Positions 12,001 through 24,135 of a stretch of DNA of 64,000 nt are shown here, piece after piece. Numbering within the stretch: position 1 is the first letter of the stretch; each line of letters starts with the position of its first letter. Location of the stretch: assembly GCA_024516155.1 (NCBI GenBank), contig JAJJXM010000049.1, positions 434,001-498,000 on the forward strand. The letters run 5' to 3'. Source of the DNA: Pyronema omphalodes. Lineage: Eukaryota; Ascomycota; Pezizomycetes; Pezizales; Pyronemataceae. The position numbers and the translations under genes were made by a program. The notes under the pieces were generated by a model. The model ran no database searches, had not been told where the DNA came from, and worked only from the letters and a program-made list of their open reading frames with translations.

Positions 12001-14027
12001 GCGATCTATGGAACTGAGACAATTGGCTGAAGCGAAGCTGGGAATTTGAGCGACGGAGTGTTGGAAGACACTAGCGAGCCTTAATGCGGGTGGACTCGGC
12101 CTCAGGAACTGGAAGGAAATTTTATCAGCTTAACCCTAGGGACCCAACCTAGGTCACCTTAATTTTGAATTATGATATCGAATTGTCCACCAACTCGGAT
12201 CCACGGTTGGGCCGACAAATTCAATGTCAAAAGTATTTGGAATGTGGATACGTAAATCCTAGGACACGTGATGAGATTGATGAAGATCGGGATTTGCCGA
12301 GCAATGTCATTCAGATAAAGTTATGACTAGTTTAATTTTGAAGATCATGTCTGACGCGTGCTAGGCTGCTGATTTTCGACTGCGTGAATCAACGAATGCA
12401 TATCTAACGTCCGAAGAAAGAAACCAATATTTGTCCAGAAGAATTGATGTAGTGTCGATATTGGGTACCTATTCAATTCTAGCGCAACTTGAATAGCACA
12501 ACTGCTCAAATAACGGTGCCGACCACAATTCAATTTGAAGAAAAGAGAAAGAGTTTTCTACAAAGTGACTTTCATTGAGTATTCCATGTTTGTACATTCA
12601 TCCAAGTTTTAAAGGGCTTAGAGGAGAATGGATTCTCGCACAAGGAGTAGATATTCTTATACTAGGAAAAGTCAGTACGTTACAAAGCAGAGATGTTACT
12701 CCTTTTATGAAGAGAGGGAGAGATTTCAATATCGACAGAGTTAGCTCCACTTCCATAGTTCGACGACATTCGGTCAATTCACAACTATTGCAGACATGAT
12801 GACTGGAAAAGGTGCCCCGCCGAGGCATACTTGACGATACATCGCACAGTAGGATAGTCAGACCTGGAGTGGAACTTAAACCGTTTTCACCAAATATATG
12901 GAACCTTGTATCACAAAGATAAAGAGGGAAATGGGTATCAAGTAAAAGAGTAAAAGCCGACGATGTCCGGAGATTTGGACGCCTCAAAGTTTCGATGGAC
13001 ACGTTTTAACGGAGGTGCGAAAGATGGAGGAAGAGGATTGAATTGAAAGTAAGAGAATATAGAGCAGCCGGCTAGGTTAATGGAAAGTGGAGATGGAACC
13101 CACACCCAGCCGACATTGACCGCCAACAGACAGTGAATGCGACTAATACGAAGGGGATTTTTAAGATATGGAAGTGGAGCTCATACTTCATTCCGGGTAC
13201 CCGTCAAGTCACAATACATCAAGAAAGGTACTTCATCCGTACTGCTAACAAAGGTTTCCACCTAGGCAATTTTGTAACCCATTCATCATTCTACATCCCT
13301 GATCTCAGCTGTAAGGAAATCTAAAAAAAAAAATGGAACGATCCTACTACAATAAACAAGCCTAGTGGCACCAATTTCCTAAGAATACAAAGGCTTTTAA
13401 CCTCCGGCTCGTTACCGCATACCCCCCATTTTCCGTAGAGTTTCTTGTCATCTTCCTCGTTACCTCTGTCATTTGTCCAGTCTCTCTTGCCCCTGTTCGC
13501 TACCGCTCCACCTCATGCCGTGTCTTTCCTCTGTCTCAAAATAACAAATACCGGCATCTCTTCAATTTACTAATCTCTCCCACCATCCTCAAGTCTCCAA
13601 ATAAAAAAAAAATACCAATATCCTAGTACGGACTCAAAAATACATTAGTATCATCGCAGTATCTACATGCAACCAGTGTGCTAATACACAAACCACAAAA
13701 CAAATGCGTCCGCCATAAAGAATGCAAATCCACCTCTTATCTTCTACGTCGAATTAATAAAGAAAGTATCCCCCATCTCCTTCCACCAAAAGAAACTAGT
13801 AAGTGATATCCCAAAAAACGAAAAATCCAACCCTCTTAAGCAAAACCTTTAGACGAATAACTCCAAAATCAAAAAGACCGTGGTATCCAATGCCTTTCCC
13901 AATTCTCTTCAATCATCATTACGTATTCCTATTCACCAGTCACCTTTCTCCCCACCCTCTACCCTTCTCTTCTCCTCTTCCTCTCGGGTACCCAACCCTC
14001 CTTCTCATCCCTCTTGATCCTGGGGTG
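9099..14027. other. Gene-free intergenic region, 4.9 kb
   Basis: I looked for introns joining the short frames and found no credible gene. It starts with a GTTC microsatellite (9204-9232) upstream of the 590-aa gene. The longest frames (9529-9834, 10106-10492) lack recognisable motifs and have no good splice partners. The final 700 bp is pyrimidine-rich with A-rich patches and lies at the 3' side of the Zn2Cys6 gene. No transposon termini were recognised. Confidence 0.5.
9204..9232. repeat. (GTTC)n microsatellite
   Basis: Tandem GTTC units (about six, near-perfect) in the presumed promoter or 5' leader of the 590-aa gene, about 110 bp upstream of its start. Confidence 0.9.
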
Positions 14028-16391
14028 CTATCCCATAAAATGCCTCTCCAGTCCTCCCCCTTGCTGTTGCTGTTGCTGCTGCTGTTGTTGTTGTTGTTGC
14101 TGTTGCTGCTGTTGTTGTCCATTCATTGAAATCGGTGACGGCGTCCCAGGCAATCCCCAACCCTGCTGGTTTAACGGCGGATAGAACGTCTGCACCTGCA
14201 CACCCACGCCAATATCCAACGGATTGACAAGTCTTCTCTGAGGCTGTGGATGCTGCTGTGGCGGTGGTTGATTCTGCCCATGATGCTGCTGCGATTGATG
14301 TGACTGACTCTGTCTATGCTGCTGCTGAGGTATAGACTGTCGACGCTGTTGTCCCACCTGTTGCTGCTGTCCTTGAGGAATGATATACTGTTTATAGCCC
14401 GCCTGTTGTTGCAGCTGCTGCGGTTGTGCCTGAGTAATAGGTGAAACCTGTAGCAACGAAGCAGGTTGTGGTAATCTTTCCGGTGCTTCCCATCCCCATT
14501 TTTGTCGTAGGTCTTTAAGAACAAAGTTGATTTGCCAGCCGGTATCTTTTTTGATGCGTTCGAAGATTGTTAAGACTTCTTCTTGTTCACTGCGGACTGT
14601 TAAAGATTCTGATGCTGTTGCGAGGGAGCGAAGAGCAACGGAGGAGACGCCACGGTCTTTGACATGAGCGGCGATACCGCAGACACGGTGGGCGTGGTAC
14701 ATTTCTCGTCGGACCATTTCTTCGTCGTGGTAGGGGTTAATTTGGCTCATAATTAATAAGCCGGTATGATAGAAGAGGTGAGCAACGATAGCACAACGTT
14801 TTATAAGCCATGTTTCAGGGAAAGCACTCTTTTGTGGATGAGGGGGTAGGTAAGCCATCGGTCTCATAGTCCTGGGTAAATGAGCTTCCCAAGAAGCACA
14901 GAGGTTGTTTAGATGCTCCCATTGTTGATGCTGTTTTTGTAACTCCTCGGGAGAAATGTATTTATGGTTTGAGGTGGCTTCTTTTCGCATCGCTTTAAAG
15001 TTGGCAATTTTGGCGAGGATGTAAACCATCCGATGTGCCCAGATTTCTTCGCCACTAGATGTAGGTCTGGAGAAGTCAACGTCCAATCCCCAATCGTCAG
15101 GGCTCCAGGATACAGCCCAGCTGAAACGGAGGCAGGAAAGAAGTTCCATGGTGATGTTGAGCCAGAAACATGCACCGCCGAGACCACGGGTACTGGCGTT
15201 CCATTGGCATTTTGCCAACAGAAGACGAGCACCAGCAATGTGGTTCATGCGTGCTAAAGGACGCTCGGACATGATGTCATAAACGTTGAGAACAATAGCA
15301 GTTGCTGCACACATTTCAGTTTCCTTGGTAGGGCCAAGTTGTTGGTCTCTTTTGGATTGTTCTTCTAATGATACTCGGATCAAGCGGGTGGCTCGGTCGT
15401 AGTAGTTTAAGGCTCTGTCTTCATTCTGAGGTGAAGGGTTGACAAGGCAAAAGTGGCGAACTCCACAGGCTAGGAGAGCATTGTAAAGCATAGGCTCATC
15501 CAAAGCAGTGAAGGGGAGGATGCGGGCAAAGTGTTTTTTGGTATCTAAACTGTCCATCCAAATTCCCACCTCCTCCACGAAGAGCTGCATGAAGAAGGTT
15601 TCGTCTGGATCGTCTAGATATGGTTTACCCATTCGATCTGATGATGGCGATGGGTCGGGTGGATGTGATATTGAACGAGAGGGAGGAGGTGGTGGTGGAT
15701 GTTGAAGAGAAGCATATGCGTTGTATGGTGGTGGTGACTGACTATGTGATTCTGGCTTCACATCTCTGTGGGGGTATGCTGAATCTCCACTCTGCCGAGA
15801 ATGCCGAACGGGTGCTGCCGTTGGATTGGAGCTTGAATTAAAGGCGCTCATTTGTGAGCTCAACGATGTGTTACTCCGTGGGGTTGGCGGAGAGTTTTTC
15901 GTTCTGGCGGGAATGGCCGTATTGGTGAACGGGGCATATCGCTTGACACCTCCAGCATATTCGGAAGCAATCTCTATTGATTCGTCCTGAAAATCGATCT
16001 TCCACTCGTGCGAGATTGGTACGACGAATGGGGGCTGTTCTGTTTGGATGTCGATGAAATTCAATCGCACTCCACGCTTGCATGTTCGATTTGATTTCCG
16101 ACAATTCTGACAATCTGGAGTACCTTCATCACACTTTAAGTGCCGCTCCCGACACGTTAAGCATCCTGTTCGGACTCGTTTGGGTCGGCTATTAGCCACC
16201 ATTTCATCGGCAGCCATTTGAGTGTCAATGGACCGTGCCCTTTTGACGCCGGTGGCGCCCAACTGTGTGTTGCGATGCAGGTTGAAAGGCAGGTCAGCTC
16301 TGTGAGCCTTCGACAGATAATTCTGCCTGAGAATTGGGAGAGTAGCGACAGACGTCGTGACGGTTTTTGATGGAAGAGTTGGAAAAGACAA
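14028..16391 (-). CDS. Zn2Cys6 transcription factor with C-terminal polyQ
   Basis: Single open frame, 787 aa. The zinc cluster is complete: C77-x2-C80-x6-C87-x6-C94-x2-C97-x6-C104 (CLTCRERHLKCDEGTPD.. then QNCRKSNRTCKRG), preceded by basic SRPKRVRT and followed by GVRLNFIDIQ. The linker (about residues 120-260) is Pro/Ser-rich. Then comes a helical fungal transcription-factor middle region, about residues 265-600 (DETFFMQLFVEEVGIWMDSL, LYNALLACGVRHFCL, ETEMCAATAIVLNVYDIMSE, WAHRMVYILAKIANFK). The tail is rich in Gln and ends with about 19 consecutive Gln. The HLKCDEG..GVRLNFID context resembles the Acr-2-like group of fungal regulators; target genes cannot be inferred. The start was taken as the first ATG of the open frame; a later Met (residue 59 or 64) is also possible. 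Confidence 0.9.
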   Translation of the reverse strand: MSFPTLPSKTVTTSVATLPILRQNYLSKAHRADLPFNLHRNTQLGATGVKRARSIDTQMAADEMVANSRPKRVRTGCLTCRERHLKCDEGTPDCQNCRKSNRTCKRGVRLNFIDIQTEQPPFVVPISHEWKIDFQDESIEIASEYAGGVKRYAPFTNTAIPARTKNSPPTPRSNTSLSSQMSAFNSSSNPTAAPVRHSRQSGDSAYPHRDVKPESHSQSPPPYNAYASLQHPPPPPPSRSISHPPDPSPSSDRMGKPYLDDPDETFFMQLFVEEVGIWMDSLDTKKHFARILPFTALDEPMLYNALLACGVRHFCLVNPSPQNEDRALNYYDRATRLIRVSLEEQSKRDQQLGPTKETEMCAATAIVLNVYDIMSERPLARMNHIAGARLLLAKCQWNASTRGLGGACFWLNITMELLSCLRFSWAVSWSPDDWGLDVDFSRPTSSGEEIWAHRMVYILAKIANFKAMRKEATSNHKYISPEELQKQHQQWEHLNNLCASWEAHLPRTMRPMAYLPPHPQKSAFPETWLIKRCAIVAHLFYHTGLLIMSQINPYHDEEMVRREMYHAHRVCGIAAHVKDRGVSSVALRSLATASESLTVRSEQEEVLTIFERIKKDTGWQINFVLKDLRQKWGWEAPERLPQPASLLQVSPITQAQPQQLQQQAGYKQYIIPQGQQQQVGQQRRQSIPQQQHRQSQSHQSQQHHGQNQPPPQQHPQPQRRLVNPLDIGVGVQVQTFYPPLNQQGWGLPGTPSPISMNGQQQQQQQQQQQQQQQQQQQGGGLERHFMG
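14061..14118. repeat. CAG/CAA (polyQ) tract in coding sequence
   Basis: 58 bp of mixed CTG/TTG units on the plus strand, coding about 19 glutamines just before the C-terminal GGGLERHFMG of the Zn2Cys6 protein. The two codons are interspersed, so length is likely to vary less than in a pure CAG run. Confidence 0.95.
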
Positions 16392-19300
16392 TTTCTAGCT
16401 TACGGTAGTACCTTACACACACGTACACCGCAGGAAGCTTCTGGTTAACGGCTGGTGGCGACACTTGTCGGAGGGACGGGCGATTGCACAGCACAACTGC
16501 GCAGCCTCCAGTGCGATATTTCAAGTCGAGCAATAAGTAACTCTGAGAATTTTGTCTTCCGTCGTTGCTTCTGTGGGCCCGAGCGCTGTGAGGGGGGTAT
16601 TTTCAGCAATGATTGAGACACTAATGGCGTCAGACAAGCCGTTGCAGTGAACGCCAACGACATACCGGCGGGTGGATATATCGATATCTCGGGATCACGA
16701 ATCAATAAACGAGGTAGCCAGTGGACGGCTGGTGCAGACACAGTACTTTGTTGAAATTGAAAGTCGTGGAGTTATCATGAACAGTCTGCGGTCGGTTCCC
16801 GTACGCAGAAGGGTGTTCACGCAGCGAATCTGTGCGGTGGCGGCGATGATGTTGGGGTTGTTGTGGATGGGGCGTCTATCCGGGGAGCGGGTCGGTTTTA
16901 CTTGCGGACCAGAAATCGATAATGCTTGCCTGGTGACTCTGTGACTTTATTTTTTTTTTGGATTGATCACATAGAGTGAAGGTCTCACAGTTGCTGTTCC
17001 AGAATGCAAGTTAACTAAGGCGTGAACATTCTTTTTCGGATGACGAGAGGCCAAACTTTCTTGGTACGTAACGTAGGCACAACCAGCTGGAAACGGGGAT
17101 TGCCTCAGATTATTGGCTAGGGCTGTCCTCGAACTGGGTAGAAGTACAAGATGAAGCAGATCGATACAAGTCGAACTGGGCTCAAGCTGTGCATCGGCGG
17201 CGATGGGGTGGGATAATGGGCGAGACATGGTGGAGTTGGAAAGTTGTTTCGGGGGGGTTAGCACAGCTATGGGAGTTGTAAGGGCGCATCGAGAGAATTA
17301 TCTTAGCAGCATTCAGCAGCAGCAAGGGCTCTTTTGGTGCTGGGGGTCAGCACAACTAAGGAAGTTGCAAAGCTATATCGAGAGGAGTATCGCAGCAGAA
17401 TTCAGTATTCAGCAATACTCGGCAGCAGCAGCAGCAGCAGTAGTATGGGCTCCTCATCATTCAGGGTTCGTTGAGGACTTCATCATCACATAGCAACATA
17501 TCAGCATGAGAGCATTCGCGTTTACGATCGTTCTTCTAAGCGCCAACCCACTTAGGCAAAATCCAGGAACTTTTTTTTTTCTCGATTCTCCAGCTAACCA
17601 GACACCCGATCCGCTGGGACTGGAGCTTGCAGCATCTGCGCTATCGTATCGTGCCTGGCTGTCGGCAGTGGTGAAGAGTTGGATGGGGGCTGTCTGGGGA
17701 ATTGTGAGACCGTCCTCCATCCTTTTGTCTGAAGTGCCTCATCCTACTCTTGCTCAATCGTGATCTTTGCTCTTCTTCCCCTCTCCCACCCCTCCATCCA
17801 CTCCATCTCCACCTTTCTTGGCCATGTCCGAAATAACGCGACGAAGCCACAGTTGATTTAGCAATCTCACATCGCTATTTTCAAAAAACCACCGCCTACA
17901 CTCAGCAACCACTGCCTCCGGGACCAGCCTTGTGTTTAATTGCCAGCGAGCTGAGTGTGTCCAAATTCTAAATTCTACAGCAGTTGATGGGGTCAGATCT
18001 GAGATTACATTAGGTTCTCGTGTCAATGATTCGTCTACACGGCAAAACGCTGCGGGTCTTGTATCGCTGCAGGCGTCACTTTACCCCAGTCGGTGAACCG
18101 TAACCATCAGCCTCACCCAAACGTTCAAAATGCCAGGGATAAGCCGGCCACAATTAGACATGTCCATGGATCCTGACCGGAAAGATTGGAAGGAATTGCC
18201 CCGGGCTCCAGAGATTCAATATGAAATCAAAAATCTACCGAAAGTACTCCTCCAAGTATCGACACAACTCGGTTCCACACGATGAAGCTTTCCCCTTGAA
18301 CTGGAAACGCAAAAGGTATTCGCGTCGAAAATCCTCGTTCTTTTCACCGAAGGAAGGAGGAGGTGAGGATGAATTCTGTAACCGATTGGAAAGCTCCCTG
18401 CAGTGCCTTTTGATACACATGTGAAGCGCCTCTATCGGTATCAAACCATCGCACATTCCTACTTGGAAACTCCATCTCAGTTATACGGCGAGCCACAGGA
18501 AATATGCGAATAGCCATCTACACGGCAAATGAATATCCCTGAAATTATTTACTGCGGAGCCCACTACGAACCAGGCTTTGTTTCTCACTGGTTTTGCAAT
18601 GTATTTTACCACGGGAATGGGTATTGTATGGCACTCTATATTATACATACCTTCCGTCTCGATTCACCTTGCTATGTAATATCCGAACGGAAATATGTAC
18701 GCATTCCCGTGCTCGCTCATTAACAGTATCCTTCCGGCCTTCATGATTTCATTTCTGAGTTTCTCTTTGCAGAATTCGGCAGAAAATTATAATGAATGTG
18801 GATGGCCTGGTAGCACCAAACGAATGCCTTACTATGGAAAGATGAAATGAACGAGCCTAGGAGCTAGGAACACTATGTGACAAGACTATGGCTGATAATT
18901 GATTACGACGAACGATTTGCCGACAATGTGGAGACAGACTGTGCTAGTACTGGTAATACATAATTCTAAGGGGGTGTGATACCATTAGAGATATTCAATG
19001 AACTAGAAATATTTCAAGGCGTCGAGTTACGGCTGTGAACTCTGTTTCACAGTGCGCCCACGAACACAGCCGCTACCATTAATGTCATCAGCACATGACA
19101 TGAAGTCGGTTGAGATATATGAAGTCACCAGAGAATGGAGAACATCGTCTAAGATTACCAAAGAGTTACCTAAAGAGCGGCTTCTGTCTTACTTGTACCT
19201 TTCGTATGATATAATCACAACATCGAAATCGCAATATCGATGTCAAAAGTCCTGCAGTGCTACAGAAGCTGTACATCGTTGATAAGCAGGTTATCTTAGC

Positions 19301-20300
19301 AGGGCTAGAGCCTTGGCAGCGGAATATTATTGAGCGCACAACCCGAGGATATCTCTAGTAAGACTACCGGTATGTATGCTTGAGCTGCTTGGGTATAAAT
19401 TACATGACGGCTTGCCTGATCTGTGGCCCTCATTGACATAGGGCTATGGAGTAGAGTAGGCCCCATAATATGTAGGTTTAAACAATATAGTGGGTTAGGT
19501 TTACCGGCCAGATAATTGAAAGCGAGATACAGTTTCGCGACGACTAGAAGCTTTTGGTACGCCGAAAACAGCTTGTTCCCAGTTCCAGTTTTCCGATCTT
19601 GGATTTGGCACGTCCCTAGGGACTGGCACGTCCTCTAATACCGCATTTTTGCTCCAATAGGAAGCCACGATGATGCTAAGCAAGCTGCTGATCCTTTCGT
19701 AAACATAATCACTTCAGCTTCCACAAACACCATTCTCTTTCATGCTAAATACTCAGAGTACAACGGACAAGTCCGGGAAATAGGAACCAGGAACAAACAA
19801 TTTTCGGCGTGTCACAGATGCCTATTACTTACACTGCCGTGCCCAAAGATTTCTCCAAACTTTCCAAGTTTGAGGCCCCAGATACATCCGCCGGGTCTTA
19901 GATTGCTTTCAGTGATTTAAGCAACTTTAGACGAAACGTAGCTGTAGAAGGCCGAGATATGTAATTTAAAAAAAAATGCACCTCGATCGTTGATATCAAT
20001 AACCCCCAGGCTCCTCGTGATCTTCCCGTGCTCTTTTCCCCGGGCTCCAGGGGCTTTCCCGGCATCTCCATCTCCAAGCTCAGCTCACGAGACCAGCCCC
20101 CAGCGAGCAAACCACGCCACGCTAAACGCGCTCCTCCATGTCTTGGCTCTTTTGCAGACCCTGCGCGCCCGCACTAAAGCTTAGTGTAACGTGCATGGTG
20201 CGCGAAAATCGAGAAATTTCGCATCGTTCGCAAGCTCGCGACAACCTCAGTTTTCTCGAGCCCCACCAAACGCCAGCCCAACGGATCAACCAACGAAAAA
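16392..20300. other. Gene-free intergenic region, 3.9 kb
   Basis: The long upstream region of the Zn2Cys6 gene and the upstream region of DBP7. Contains a diverged tandem duplication with CAG-rich ends (17252-17430, listed). Short frames on both strands lack motifs. About 100 bp before DBP7 the sequence is rich in GC and CGCG words, as in a promoter or leader. No gene recognised. Confidence 0.5.
17252..17430. repeat. Diverged tandem duplication (about 90-bp unit)
   Basis: Two successive units, 17252-17320 and 17342-17410, share GGGGGT(T/C)AGCACA(G/A)CTA, then AGTTG(T/C)AA(G/A), ATCGAGAG, TATC, AGCAG and TTCAG. Most differences are C/T or G/A transitions. It ends in a CAG repeat (17421-17440). 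Confidence 0.7.
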
Positions 20301-22646
20301 ATGGGTGACGATGGCATGATCCTCAACTTTGATCTAGGAGGGGATGCACTTGCTCCTGCTAGAACTTCCGGAGGTTTTAAAGGACGTTGGACCGATCGAC
20401 TAAAAGCGAAACGAGCCCAAAATTATAGAGCGAAGAAATCGAACGGAAATGTCAATGTTGCAGTTGGAGAAGGACCGCCAGTTAGACAACGGGCAGAACG
20501 ACAGGAAAGACCTCAGAGACCAAAAGCTCAACCTGCTCCAGAACCTACAGAACCTGAGAAACCAAAATCCAGAGCAGCTTTGGTCCAGGCGGATTCGGTA
20601 TTGAAGAAGAAGCGTCAGGAATTGAAGGCATTGGGAAAGGTCCCAGAGGGTGCAAATGGTACTTTTATGTCGTCGCTTTGGACGGGAAATCCAGAGGCTG
20701 CACCTATTACTGCGGATATACAGACGGAGGAAACGGAGGAGAAACAAGCACCCAGTAACGCACCTTTAGCTGACGGGGCTTCTACTTTTGCGAATTTGGG
20801 AATAACACCAGTACTTGCGAATCATTTGACGACGAAACTTAATCTTAAGGCACCTACGGCGATTCAGAAGGCTGCCATACCGGAATTGATTAAGACAGAC
20901 TCGGATGCGTTTATTCAGGCAGAAACTGGATCCGGAAAAACTTTGACCTACCTACTACCTATTGTTGATCGGATTATGAGGATGGAGGCGACTTCGAGAC
21001 GAGCGGGATTATTTGCGATTATCATGGCACCTACTAGAGAGTTATCGAGACAGATTTATAATGTGTTGGAGACTTTAATTCACTGCAAAAATGGCCCGCA
21101 TTGGATTGTACCAGGTTCCGTCACCGGAGGAGAAAAGAAAAAGTCGGAAAAGGCACGGTTAAGAAAGGGAATGAACATTCTCGTTGCTACACCTGGTCGT
21201 TTACTCGATCACTTACAAAATACCACAGCTCTAGAAGTCGACAAGGTTCGCTGGTTAGTTCTTGACGAAGGAGATCGTCTTATGGAGCTGGGGTTCGAGG
21301 AGGATATCGGAAAAATTCTTGACATCCTGAACGCACGGAGTAAAGTTGCCATGCAGGTCGAACCCTCCATGCCAAAGCGACGAGTGACAGTTCTCTGTTC
21401 CGCCACCATGAAGACGAATGTCCAAAAGCTCGGAGAGATTTCACTAAAAGAAGCCAACTATATCGCTGCCGAAAAGACCAACGATGGAGAAGACGGCGAA
21501 GACGGCAGCGAGAAATTTTTGGCTCCTGCACAGTTACGACAATCTTACATCGTCATCCCTGCGAAGCTACGATTAGTCGGACTCAACGCAATTCTTCAAC
21601 GAGCTTTGATCCGCGAAACAGCACACCCAAAAATCATCGTCTTCTTCTCTTGTACAGATTCCGTCGACTTCCATTTCAGTGTCTTTACCCGGAAAGCCCA
21701 GCAAACGGAGGCCGAGATTAAGCACGAACAATTCCTCGCCCGTCAAGCCAAGCGAGACCTAAAAGCCAAAGGTGAAGATGGAGAAAAGAAGCCGGAACCC
21801 TTCGTAAACCCGGCCATAGAGAAGGGTCACCTCCTTAACAGCCAACCTTTAATCCATAAACTCCACGGTTCTTTGGCACAAAATATCCGTACCGCTACTC
21901 TTGCATCTTTCACAAAATCGAAGACTGCGTCAATTTTGTTCTGTACAGACGTTGCTGCTCGTGGTTTGGATTTACCCAATCTCGACTTGGTTGTACAATT
22001 CGATCCTCCCTTTTCCCCCGATGATCACTTGCATCGTATCGGACGTACTGCTCGTGCTGGACGCGATGGAAGAGCTGTTATGTTCTTATTACCCGGACCT
22101 GAGGAAGGTTACGTGGATGCTGTTTTAAAGAAAGGAATTCGGGAAGGGCAGTTAGTTCGTGCGGATGTCGACGAGGTGATAAAGAAAGGATTCGGTGCAG
22201 AGGAGAAAAGCAAAAAACGTGATTTCGAAGATAAAGCCTCCGAATGGCATCTTGAAGTTGAGCGCTGGGTCATGGAAAATCCGGAGGTTGCGGCGATGGC
22301 TGCGAAGGCTTGGGGTGCACATATCAGAGCTTACACTACCCATGTAAGCGCGGAGAAACAGATTTTCAATCACAGAGGACTGCATTATGGTCATTTGGCT
22401 AAGGCGTTCGGATTAAGAGAAAAACCGACGGCGATTAAGGTGCCCAGTAATGAGGCTGGTGGGGCGAAGGGAAAACCCGGAAGAGGAGCACAGATGAAGG
22501 GTGATCCGGGTGCGGGCAAGAAGAGGAGGTTCGATATGGAGGATATTGGAGATGTGGCGGGTGAGGAGGCGATTAAAAAGATGCGTATGGCTGCTAGGGC
22601 TATGGAGAGGAAGGGTGGATTGAGTAGCGAGTTTAATATCGGTTAG
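20301..22646 (+). CDS. DBP7: DEAD-box ATP-dependent RNA helicase DBP7
   Basis: Nucleolar RNA helicase of the Dbp7/DDX31 group, needed for 60S ribosomal subunit assembly. Intronless, 781 aa. Motifs in order: N-terminal MGDDGMILNF typical of Dbp7; Q-motif region FANLGITPVLANHL..LKAPTAIQKAAIPEL (about 163-196); motif I AETGSGKT (207-214); Ia APTREL (about 243); Ib TPGR (297-300); motif II is DEGD (322-325) rather than DEAD, as is usual in this group; III SAT; the C-terminal RecA lobe with IVFFSCTDSVDFH, FCTDVAARGLDLP and motif VI HRIGRTARAG. The C-terminal 250 residues are basic (GKPGRGAQMKGDPGAGKKRR). A second lobe insert (RKAQQTEAEIKHEQF) is family-typical. All catalytic motifs are intact. Confidence 0.96.
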   Translation: MGDDGMILNFDLGGDALAPARTSGGFKGRWTDRLKAKRAQNYRAKKSNGNVNVAVGEGPPVRQRAERQERPQRPKAQPAPEPTEPEKPKSRAALVQADSVLKKKRQELKALGKVPEGANGTFMSSLWTGNPEAAPITADIQTEETEEKQAPSNAPLADGASTFANLGITPVLANHLTTKLNLKAPTAIQKAAIPELIKTDSDAFIQAETGSGKTLTYLLPIVDRIMRMEATSRRAGLFAIIMAPTRELSRQIYNVLETLIHCKNGPHWIVPGSVTGGEKKKSEKARLRKGMNILVATPGRLLDHLQNTTALEVDKVRWLVLDEGDRLMELGFEEDIGKILDILNARSKVAMQVEPSMPKRRVTVLCSATMKTNVQKLGEISLKEANYIAAEKTNDGEDGEDGSEKFLAPAQLRQSYIVIPAKLRLVGLNAILQRALIRETAHPKIIVFFSCTDSVDFHFSVFTRKAQQTEAEIKHEQFLARQAKRDLKAKGEDGEKKPEPFVNPAIEKGHLLNSQPLIHKLHGSLAQNIRTATLASFTKSKTASILFCTDVAARGLDLPNLDLVVQFDPPFSPDDHLHRIGRTARAGRDGRAVMFLLPGPEEGYVDAVLKKGIREGQLVRADVDEVIKKGFGAEEKSKKRDFEDKASEWHLEVERWVMENPEVAAMAAKAWGAHIRAYTTHVSAEKQIFNHRGLHYGHLAKAFGLREKPTAIKVPSNEAGGAKGKPGRGAQMKGDPGAGKKRRFDMEDIGDVAGEEAIKKMRMAARAMERKGGLSSEFNIG

Positions 22647-24135
22647 ATTGGGTTGACCTGTAGATATGTAAATAGGGGACAATGTTGATGATGCTGAAGT
22701 CACTTGTAAAGTTCAGAGGAAAGTGAACCAAGGAGTGTGAAATCGAATTTAAAATCGTGATCAAGCATTTGATGAAGTAGCTGTCCAAATCAACCGCTGC
22801 AGATACCAGCTCTGAGCTCCTTATTCACACGGATCACAGGTTCCCCAACACAGATGATCAACTGCTATCATCTTCCTTAATATCCATCCTCCACATTCTA
22901 CTTTATTAAACCCCTCACTTATTCACATCGATGATGTATGTTTTACGTTTGAAAATACTGATTATCCCTCAAAAAATCATGACGAATTACATATAAACCT
23001 ACACAGCATTGATTAATCAACTAAAAATAGCAACCCCCATTCATTGACGCACGCCGCAGCCCATCGATGACATGCCTGAAGTTCCTCAATTAGGGCTGAC
23101 AAACACTAACCGAAAAGAGACAACCGAGTGATAAGTAAGTGGATTTAGCCTAGCGTGGAGTATGGCGCCATACCTCAATCGGCCATAAGGCTGCAGGATG
23201 GATGATCTATGGTTTAGGGCTCACCATCCGAACCCGACCGCCGTTATGTACTTAGGGATGGTCTGATGAGTTCTGGGGTACAGATATACCCGAGTATGGA
23301 CCATACAAACCCACCAAATCAAGCCACTCCACCGCTTAATGCAGCCTCTTTCCGTGGTTATGAAAAACTGGACCTATCAGAAACGTCACCCAGCGCATGA
23401 TATAGCTTTCTCCCGTAGCCCCGATGAGCCTGAGTTCTGGTGCAGCGACGCAGTGAGATGGTTGCGATACATGGAGTACTTACATACATGACAGCATGAA
23501 ACAATTGAGGAAGCTAGGAAGATCTGGATTTTCATGTAGTTGAAGCTCTCGACTCTTGAGGGGAATAATTGGTTGCATGTAATGGTTATCTACATAGAGC
23601 TTCTACGTTAACGAACGGAAAACTGTTGATGCAGATATGTATAAACCCTGCGCTGGAAAACTGGGAATCTCACATGCATGGCTTGCGTGTACATACATCG
23701 TACATCTTATATCTAGGCTACCTCCACCTTAGGGCTATGTAGCTGCCTACTAAACAGACTGATGCCTACTTGATATTGTTGTTGCCTGAAAGTAGGTTTC
23801 AGCCGATGATTATCACTACTACTATGGAACTTCAAGATACGAGAAGATATACAATTACCTAGTTGTTTCTTAGTTTCATGGGTTTGTGGTTTTGTGGTTT
23901 TATGGTTTCAGGGTGTGTTTGTATCACCTGGGTTAATATCCCCGCATGCATAATTGAGCCGCCAGAAACAAGGTAAAGCGGGGAATACCAAATAGATACG
24001 TATATAAACCCCGCCTTCTCCTAGTGCCATCGTCTCACTTCAGAACTCTGCAGCTTCACCGAAAGAAACTACTAGCTTCATCAATCATCTCAATCATCCT
24101 AATTCAGGTCCACTTACTCACAGATACAAACGAAA
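22647..24135. other. Intergenic region between DBP7 and thioredoxin
   Basis: 1.5 kb with no credible gene; no frame above 60 aa with recognisable content. The last 140 bp form the thioredoxin promoter and leader, with a TATA-like box at 24001. Confidence 0.6.
24001..24008 (+). promoter_or_regulatory. TATA box of the thioredoxin gene
   Basis: TATATAAA, 128 bp upstream of the thioredoxin ATG, followed by a pyrimidine-rich leader (CTCACTTCAGAACTC) typical of fungal promoters. Assigned by sequence and spacing. Confidence 0.6.
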
